Positions 57,370 to 64,000 of a DNA stretch of 64,000 bases are shown one piece after another. The notes beneath the pieces were generated by a model that worked only from the letters and a program-made list of their open reading frames with translations, was not told where the DNA came from and did not search any database. This DNA comes from Pogostemon cablin (Eukaryota; Streptophyta; Magnoliopsida; Lamiales; Lamiaceae), in contig CM042983.1 of the NCBI GenBank assembly GCA_023678885.1, forward strand, positions 22,612,279 to 22,676,278, read 5' to 3'. Within the stretch, counting starts at the first letter, position 1; every line of letters starts with the position of its first letter. Both the position numbers and the translations under genes were made by a program.

Positions 57370-57581
57370 CTCCCTCTGTCCTGTCCAAATAGGACCATTT
57401 TACTATATTGGGCGTCTCGTCCAAATTGCACTATTTTCCTCTTTTAGTAAAAATGGTCTACCAATAGCCCACCACTACCCATCACATCTCTCTAATACAT
57501 ATCCACTTTACATAAAATAATAATAACTTCTTAATTTACGTGCAAAAAGCAAATACACCTCATTGCTCGGAACAGAGGGAA
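57370..57581. mobile_element. Stowaway MITE (copy 5)
   Basis: 212 bp, TA-flanked, ends CTCCCTCTGTCC / GGAACAGAGGGAA (one end base changed). Homologous to copy 1 over most of its length. Confidence 0.88.
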
Positions 57582-57591
57582 TATTATAACT

Positions 57592-57632
57592 GTACAAATC
57601 CGCACCTACGTATTACGCGGGATTTGTACTAG
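57592..57632 (+). other. Helitron-like 3' terminus
   Basis: ACAAATCCGC pairs with GCGGGATTTGT across a short loop, then CTAG at 57629-57632 and T. 5' partner not found. Confidence 0.45.
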
Positions 57633-57633
57633 T

Positions 57634-58149
57634 TAAAAAATAATTAAATCAAATTATATAAATTATAAATAATTAAACTTAAATTAATGAAACATCTTTG
57701 TGAGGATGAATCTAGAGGTAACAAGTGACAACTTTTTTTTTAAGAATGAAATAAAGACTAAAAAAAAAGAAACTCACAATTAGTAGAGATAAGGATATCT
57801 CATTGGGTACTGCTATTCACACCCATTTCTTTTATATGTACCTCATTAATTAAATTAACTTCATAAATAAATAAATAAAAATTTTAATTCATTATTAGAC
57901 AATTTTATTCTTTCTTAAATAAAATATCCCCAACTTCACTACCTTTTTTTCATTCTGATTAAACTGGCAGATCTCTGCGCATGAAGAACATCAAATCTTG
58001 AACACAATTAAAATCTCTTTAAAATCTTTAACATATTCCAACAACAAATCTATCACAACATGTATTAAGTTCAGTAGGTTGCATATTCAAATATTTTTGG
58101 AGTAAATTATTATTTTATCATTAGAGGAAGAAGAAATTAAGTAGTGTCA
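57634..58149. other. AT-rich intergenic, nothing recognised
   Basis: No gene, RNA or terminal repeats seen. Confidence 0.6.
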
Positions 58150-58310
58150 ATGGCGAAGCCGCTAGCTGCTAGGTCCATTGGAGAGTTTTTCAAGCGACGT
58201 AATGAATGACAGAAATATCCGAAGTTAACCAATTAGTGGCGCTATACGCCACCCCGGCCTCGGAAGCCCTCAATATCATCTTGATTGTATCTTTTCTGAA
58301 GCAGTGAGTT
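58150..58310 (+). pseudogene. NDUFB3-like (complex I B12 subunit) pseudogene fragment
   Basis: ATG at 58150 begins MAKPLAARSIGEFFKRRNE, then TGA at 58207, QKYPKLTN, TAG at 58234, W. It resembles the N-terminus of the small plant mitochondrial NADH dehydrogenase beta subunit 3 (MAKP...GEFFRRRDEWRKHP type). A frameshift after W puts ATP in another frame, and the membrane segment is lost. The intact protein is about 70 residues. Both stops are one C-to-T or G-to-A change from a Trp or Gln codon. Short similarity, so moderate confidence. Confidence 0.6.
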
Positions 58311-58438
58311 TGGCGACAAGACGACCTCAAACCCTGCTTCCACTTGATCGACTTCGCCTAAAGACGAAGAAGAAGCCGATATTGGTCCAACAAAATTTTT
58401 CTTGCCACTGCTCAAACCCTATCTTCTAAGTCATCATC

Positions 58439-59700
58439 TGTTGGAAAAACTCACGTTCATTAACGTACAAACCCTAATCATGCAAGGGAGAAATCTTACC
58501 TTTCTCCGTAGGGTTAAGTCACAGCGGAAGTGTATCTACGAACCTGTTGGTACTCACTTGTTAAACCGTGATCTTTGGATCAAGTCTTCAACACAGGATT
58601 AAAGATTAATTTCCACGAATGTGTATTAATCTAGAATATGTCTACTGGATTTGTGATGTGAAAACAGGAGAGAAATTAAGAGAGGAAAAACATTTTCTTG
58701 TCCTAAGTCTGCGTTCTCCTTTTCTGCGTTTCAACGTAACGCATTTTATGCACCCAGAAAACTGCATGATGCAGAATTATTTATTCCTAAAAGATGGGAG
58801 TAAAGTAACTAAATCTTAACTCCTTTCTCTCCCTTATCCACTCATATGTGGAAATTAATAAATAATATTATTCCTCTCACATATGAAGTCAAAAGTCGCC
58901 TGACTCAATTTCTTCATGAATCATATTCTCGTATAGAATAATATATCGTGTGACCCACGAGATATGAGTTTTAATCGCTATACACTTGTTAGAGATATAT
59001 AGCAATTCAACCAGTTTATCAAAGAAACTCAACAAGCTAGCTATAACCTAGAACTCTTGAACATTTAACATAAGTTGACATATCTCTTTTCAATCCCTGA
59101 ATTTATAAGAGCATATTCAACCCTTTTTATAAAAAACTATGTATTCATAATCAAGACCTTGCTTGATTGACTAGTCAATGAATCACAATAGTATATGTTA
59201 AATTAAGACGTTCTTCCCATCTCACTAAGTATCTACAGTCTCCCATTATAGCTGCTTTCCTAGACATGTACCGCATCACCATTATTAACCATAGCTCTTT
59301 TGGTAACATACTAAAGTAGCAACACCAAAGTGAAGACTTAGAATATAGTATAAAGTCATAAGGGTAACCAATAGTAAGGACTCATACTTTTGAGAAAGGG
59401 ATAATTTTCTCAATCCTGTTGGGTCAGCTTAGCACATGTCGTTTTTCTAAAACACATATCACAACTTCTTTAACTTCCTTCCAAGAAAGCGTATGTCGTA
59501 TTTCATTTAATTTAGACATCGTGTAAATCAAAGTTCAAGTGTGTCTCATACACTTAACCCGGATATCCTCCCTCCAATGTATAGGATCTCCGTCAATTTA
59601 GCTTTACAACAAGTTAGATTAGATTCGTAGTGAAATCTATCCCAATTACATTAGCTATCGTAATCTCATCTATGTGCTCCCACTGAGCCAGAGGCGATTG
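58439..59700 (-). repeat. copia 3' LTR / UTR region (borders uncertain)
   Basis: Lies downstream of the copia RNase H in minus orientation. The outer end is probably TGTTGGAAAAACTC at 58439 (CCAACA on the minus strand). A polypurine tract GTGGGAGC reads on the minus strand at about 59697-59704. The inner LTR border is not identifiable without the 5' LTR, which is outside the window. Confidence 0.5.
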
Positions 59701-59859
59701 CTCGTATGAGAGAGACAATCATAACTTGCCGACATACTATTATATATGAACCATCATAAATAATTAATAAAATATATATTAATAGTCTAGCCATTAACTA
59801 TTTCATTAACATACATTAACATATTCAATACATCGTTTTAAATCCTTCGCAAACTCAAA

Positions 59860-60975
59860 CGAGTAGAAATGTAACTAAGAATCACTTTCTTCTTGTCTAC
59901 AATATCTCTAACAAAGTTAAACTTCGTGTCAATGTGTTTGGTTTTTTCATAAAATTTAGGGTCTTTTGTGTAAGTAATAACCGTCTGATTATCACAATTA
60001 ATTAAAAATAGCTCCCACTGGAGTGTTTGAGACCTCCAAATATTTCATGAATCTTCTAAACCAAATAGCCTCTTGAACTGTAGATGCACATGCCAAAATT
60101 TTGGCTTCCTTAGTGGATAGTGCTATGCAAGTCTGTTTCTTGCTACACCATGAGATTGCTCCATTGTTGAGCAAGAAGACATAACTGGGAGTTGATTTAC
60201 GTTTATTTAAATCACCACTCCAGTCAGTGTCTGTATACTCATTCAGTGTACTGTTATTCTCTTGATAACGGAGAGAATAGTCTGCAGTCAATCACATTGG
60301 CATATGGTACTCTGGCCATTTCATTCTTTTAATCTTGAGCCTTGGGACACATCTGCTGACTCAATGATTCGCCTTTCATAATGGGAGTATCTATAGGTTT
60401 GTATGTGTCCATCTTGAACCGTTCAAAAAGTTTCTTGATGTAAGTCTCTTGAGACAAACCCAATAATTTTCTTTGAATGATCCCTATGGATCTACACACC
60501 AAGTATGTACTCTGCTTCACCTATATCTTTCATTTCGAAATTCGAAGACAACCATCCTTTTATGGTTTCAAGATACTCTTTGTTATTTCCAGCTAGAAAT
60601 ATGTCATCCACATACAAGGATAGAATCACAAAACAACCATTGGATCATTTAAAGCAAACACAGTGGTCTTTGTTTATCATAACAAAGTTATATGAGATGA
60701 TCATAGTGTTAAACCTCAAATACCACTGTGCAGAGGATTATTTGAGTCCGTAGACCGACTTCTTCAATCTACAAACATTATCCTCTTGACTTCGAAGAAT
60801 AAATCCTATAGTCTGTTGCATGTAGATTTCTTCTTCTAATTCTCCATTCAGAAATGCTGTCTTAACATCCATTTGGTGTAACTCTAAATCCATACTAGCC
60901 ACTATAGCCAACATTAGACGAATCGAGGCAAACCTCACCACAGGTGAAAAAAGTTTCTTCATAGTCAATACCCTC
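59860..60975 (-). pseudogene. copia RT and RNase H, broken
   Basis: RT N-terminal half FSPVVRFASIRLMLAIVASM, DVKTAFLNGELEEEIYM, CRLKKSVYGLK (60738-60968), the active site YVDDIFLAGNN at about 60590-60615, LLGLSQETYIKKLFERF (60329-60520). RNase H: NEYTDTDWSGDLNKRKST, ISWCSKKQTCIALSTKEA (59998-60291) and CDNQTVITYTKDPKFYEKTK near 59900-59990. Frameshifts between blocks; the catalytic YVDD is intact. Confidence 0.92.
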
Positions 60976-61159
60976 TTGTTGAGTATAACCTTTTTCCTCC
61001 AGACGAGCTTTATACCTCTCTATTGAGTCTTTCTCTTGATTTTAAGAATCCATTTATTCCAAATTGCCTTTAGTCCCTTCAGAAGATCTACAAGTTCCCA
61101 GACTTGATTTGACTTCATAGACTCCATCTCCACTTTCATTGCTTTCTTCCATTTCTCCT

Positions 61160-61600
61160 TTGTCAAACAAGTCAGAACTTCTTTAATATTTCTGGGCTCT
61201 TCCTCATCAACAGGAGAAACATCTCCATTTTTTGGTGAAACTTAGAAGGCATGTCCTTCAATATCATAATGCCTTTTGGGCACATGTTTCCTAAAACTTT
61301 TCCGAGATAGTTGTTGATGGTCTTCTGTAGACAAAATGCTCTCATTGGGAATCGTCTGATCCTCAATCGGCAAATATCTATCAAGATCCATACCATCAGC
61401 TAAACTACTATTCCCACTTGGATCTTGTAGGTATTGGTTTTCTACTATCTCGAAAATAGGTTTAGTATCCCTGATGTCTTCCCTTCTACTAGGAAATTTA
61501 GTTTTCAGAAAATGAGCATTACGTGATTCTGTCACAGTTAAGCTCCCATCCTGATCTCCTATGAACAAGTAGCAAAATTATTTTATCTTTTTAGATGGAA
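61160..61600 (-). pseudogene. copia integrase-RT linker
   Basis: Low-conservation stretch, open at 61242-61568 (DGSLTVTESRNAHFLKTKFP, LPIEDQTIPNESILSTEDHQ) between integrase and RT. Continues the element but has no recognised catalytic motif. The 61600-61900 gap is AT-rich with stops. Confidence 0.65.
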
Positions 61601-61919
61601 CTTTAGGCGGTTCTTGGAAAAAATAGCGAAAAAATTATCCCTAGAGTCGAGACTAAAAGGAATGTATAAGCCAATGCTTCCATAAATTCGATCGTGGTTT
61701 ACAATTATAGCTTTCCTACCTGTTTGTTTTTTCTTTTTGGGAATCATCTCAAAAAATCAAGAATTAAAAAGATGGTGATTCAAATTAACTCCGTTACTCG
61801 ATGTAAAATAAAATTCCCTCCAAAAAGAAAATAGAGATGAAAGATACAAAAGGGGTCTTGTATCAGACTACTTGTCTTTTTGTAGTCGGATCCCACAGTT
61901 TTTGGAATGCTACAAACTC

Positions 61920-62700
61920 TACTTGAGCATTCAAATCTGGGTCAATACCAGCAAAAACATCTCTGAACAAGGTCCTAGCACCATGCCAAATGTGTCCGAA
62001 AAAGAATAATGTACGTAGGATCTCATGAAGATCCACTTTTTGTCTCTAGGACCCAATTTTCCATACTGACTCGATGAATCATGTACGTAAGCTGTTGATC
62101 CCCAAGCTCTTAGGTTTCTCAAGTCAGGTTTTCTATCTGTCCAAAATTCATATGGAGTCAAAGCAACTGACTTAGAAGGCACGCGATTAAGCACATAAGC
62201 TGTCGTAAGTAACGCATCTCCCCAAAAAGAGATCGGTAGATTAGCTTGTGCCATCATGGATCTAACCATCTCCAACAAAGTCCTGTTTCTTCTTTCAGCA
62301 ACACCATTTTGTTGAGGTGTATAAGGAACAGTTAATTGTCGGATTATACCCTTTTCATTATAAAATTCCTTGAATTGTTCTGATAGATATTCACGTCTTC
62401 AACTTCACTCAAGTATTGTCTAAAACAATTCAATGCTTCAGACTTATGAGATATCATATAGACTGAATAATCATCAATGAACGTAATGAAGTAGTGAGCT
62501 CCATGTCGTGATCTCACATTTACAGGACCACATATATCAGAATGGATTACTTCTAATGGAGATTAAGACATAATAGCTTTACCAAAAGGTTTTCTAGTCA
62601 TTTTGCCAGCAAGATAATATTCGCATTTGGATAATTTGACTTTAGAAGAAAGATTCAACAATCCTTCTTTCACAAGTCTATTCATCTTATCTTGCCCAAT
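61920..62700 (-). pseudogene. copia integrase, broken
   Basis: CYLAGKMTRKPFGKAIM, HSDICGPVNVRSRHGAHYFI, TFIDDYS, then after breaks MLEMVRSMMAQANLPISFWG, TAYVLNRVPSKSVALTPYEF (61931-62278). The first catalytic Asp (HSD) and second (IDDYS region) are visible. Several stops and a frameshift. Confidence 0.9.
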
Positions 62701-62718
62701 ATGACCTAATCTAGCATG

Positions 62719-64000
62719 CTAAATATCATTATTTACATTTGCATTACTAAAAGAATGAGCATTTAGTGAATATGAATAATCATCATAATAACCAAACGTC
62801 ATTCTATTACAATTTAAAATGATAAAGCCATCAGTTATATGTCCATATGCATAACAAGTATCATTAATACTAATTACCACACTGCCTTTAGTGAATATTA
62901 CATCATAACCCAAAATACGCAGAACTGAAACAGAAATTAGATTGCGCGTGATCTCCGGAGTATATAGAACATCATGTAGGATCAAGTCTTGACCATCGTC
63001 AAGGTCCAATTTGCAAGTCTCAAGTCCTTTGACTTTGACTCGTACATTGGTTCCTACATATATCCACCTAGTTCCCTTCAGAACACGGCGAAAATCTACT
63101 AAAAAATTCCTCTATCTCTCGTCACATGGTTTGTTGCTTCTGAGTCTATAATCCACAATGTATAAGAATCAGAAAGTAAGACAGCACTCGAGACATTAAT
63201 TTCACATAAAATAGAATAAGATGAATCAACCTTGTCCCTCCTGAGCTCAAGGCGTTCACGAGAATAATGACCAAGCTTACTACAATTGTAACATGGCATT
63301 TTGCTTTTATCCTCCTTATTCTTTTTGTCACACTTCTTTTTCTTTTTCCATTCATCATTTTTAGTTGGATTATTTTCAGGTTTACCATCACCACCATCAG
63401 ATCGTCTTCCCTTCTTTTTCTTCTTCCAATTCCTTTTCCTTTTGAAGCCTGAAGTTCCCTTAGAAGCAGAACTGGCATAGAAAGTCCCAGAAGAAGGCTT
63501 TGAGGCTCCGAGCCTCACATCTTTTAACTCAACATGATGAGCAACATAATTGAAAATTTTAATGCTTTCATTATGAGTCAAGTTGACTTTGAGATATTCC
63601 CAACGATCAGGTAAAGAGCGGATCAGGGCTTAGATTTATTGTTCATCAAAGAATATATGACCGGCAGTCTTAAGTTTGATAATCATATTAGACATCTTCC
63701 TGAGATATTGTCCAATGTTATGATCAAGTTTCTTTTTGTAGGTGTCAAACTTAATAGTCAACTACCTAAGCCTTGTAACCGAAGTACCACCATACTTCTC
63801 ACGCAGATACACCAGATATCATGTGCGGTGGGATGTTGCTCACATTCATGGATCATTGTATAGATTACTGAGCTTACGAGAATACCACGTGCAATGGAAT
63901 TTTCTTTTTTCATGCCTGGTATGCTTCTTGGTCAAAAACAGACCCCCCAAGCCTCTGAAACTTTGCAGTATAGGCCCAATTTCGAAAAAAATCTTCAAAA
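62719..64000 (-). pseudogene. copia gag and protease, broken, runs off window
   Basis: Gag: MSEMIRDLKTAGH-like and ALIRSLPDRWEYLKVNLTHN near 63550-63720. Nucleocapsid with lysine-rich stretches and CYNCSKLGHYSRER, where the last Cys of CX2CX4HX4C is Arg. Protease LWIIDSEATNHVT (the usual DSGATNH has Gly changed to Glu), then LILHDVLYTPEITRNLISVS (62719-63009). The lost Cys and Gly, plus stops, mean the copy is dead. The N-terminus of gag and the 5' LTR lie right of 64000. Confidence 0.9.

Overview
This is a nuclear window from a flowering plant, most likely a dicot. It is AT-rich, with spliced genes separated by long non-coding stretches and dense nested transposons: Athila-type Ty3/gypsy, copia, Helitrons, Stowaway, hAT and Mutator-like MITEs. 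Only one gene looks intact: a three-exon, 226-residue, histidine-rich membrane protein at 44182-47503 (+). Nearly everything else is mobile or decayed.

Left edge (1-2973): relics of a MAP70 microtubule-associated protein gene and of an RPA1-like ssDNA-binding domain, followed by a textbook Helitron 3' terminus. This suggests a Helitron that captured host exons. Element E1 (4136-18243, +) is an almost complete 14.1 kb Athila-type element: LTRs, tRNA-Asp-type PBS, gag, PR, RT, RNase H, INT, a downstream extra ORF, PPT and an imperfect target duplication. Its reading frames carry several stops and indels. Element E2 (18537-29293, +) is a second Athila-type element. It has only gag and protease, no RT/RNase H/integrase, and is itself interrupted by a solo LTR of the E1 family (21866-23420, -).

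Middle (29294-42100): an S-domain receptor-kinase pseudogene (30574-33035, -). Next is a gypsy gag-protease relic split by a solo LTR (TSD caaac), which is split by another solo LTR (TSD aattc), which contains a further copia-LTR-like insertion. Then come a 749 bp Mutator-like MITE (43168-43916), the intact gene, and AT-rich intergenic DNA with a long (AT)n tract.

Right (50101-64000): candidate nested Helitrons, a cluster of Stowaway MITEs, a 694 bp hAT-type MITE with a perfect 8 bp TSD, a fragment resembling the complex I B12 subunit (NDUFB3), and a decayed copia element on the minus strand that runs off the window.

The most unusual signal is a set of short CG-containing palindromes arranged in arrays inside the Athila-type elements. 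Each LTR family has its own version: TTCGACC/GGTCGAA in E1, GCACGACTCGTGC in E2, CTCGACTCGAG in the 36.9-41.7 kb LTR. The array always lies just upstream of the LTR TATA box. In E1 and E2 the same family-specific palindrome also appears inside the gag-protease coding spacer; in E1 a third internal array follows integrase. The E1 arrays share their spacers as well as the palindromes. E1 and E2 also share an internal second polypurine tract, a post-pol hairpin and a twice-repeated palindromic motif upstream of the 3' LTR, as expected of cis signals used by an autonomous element and a dependent partner.
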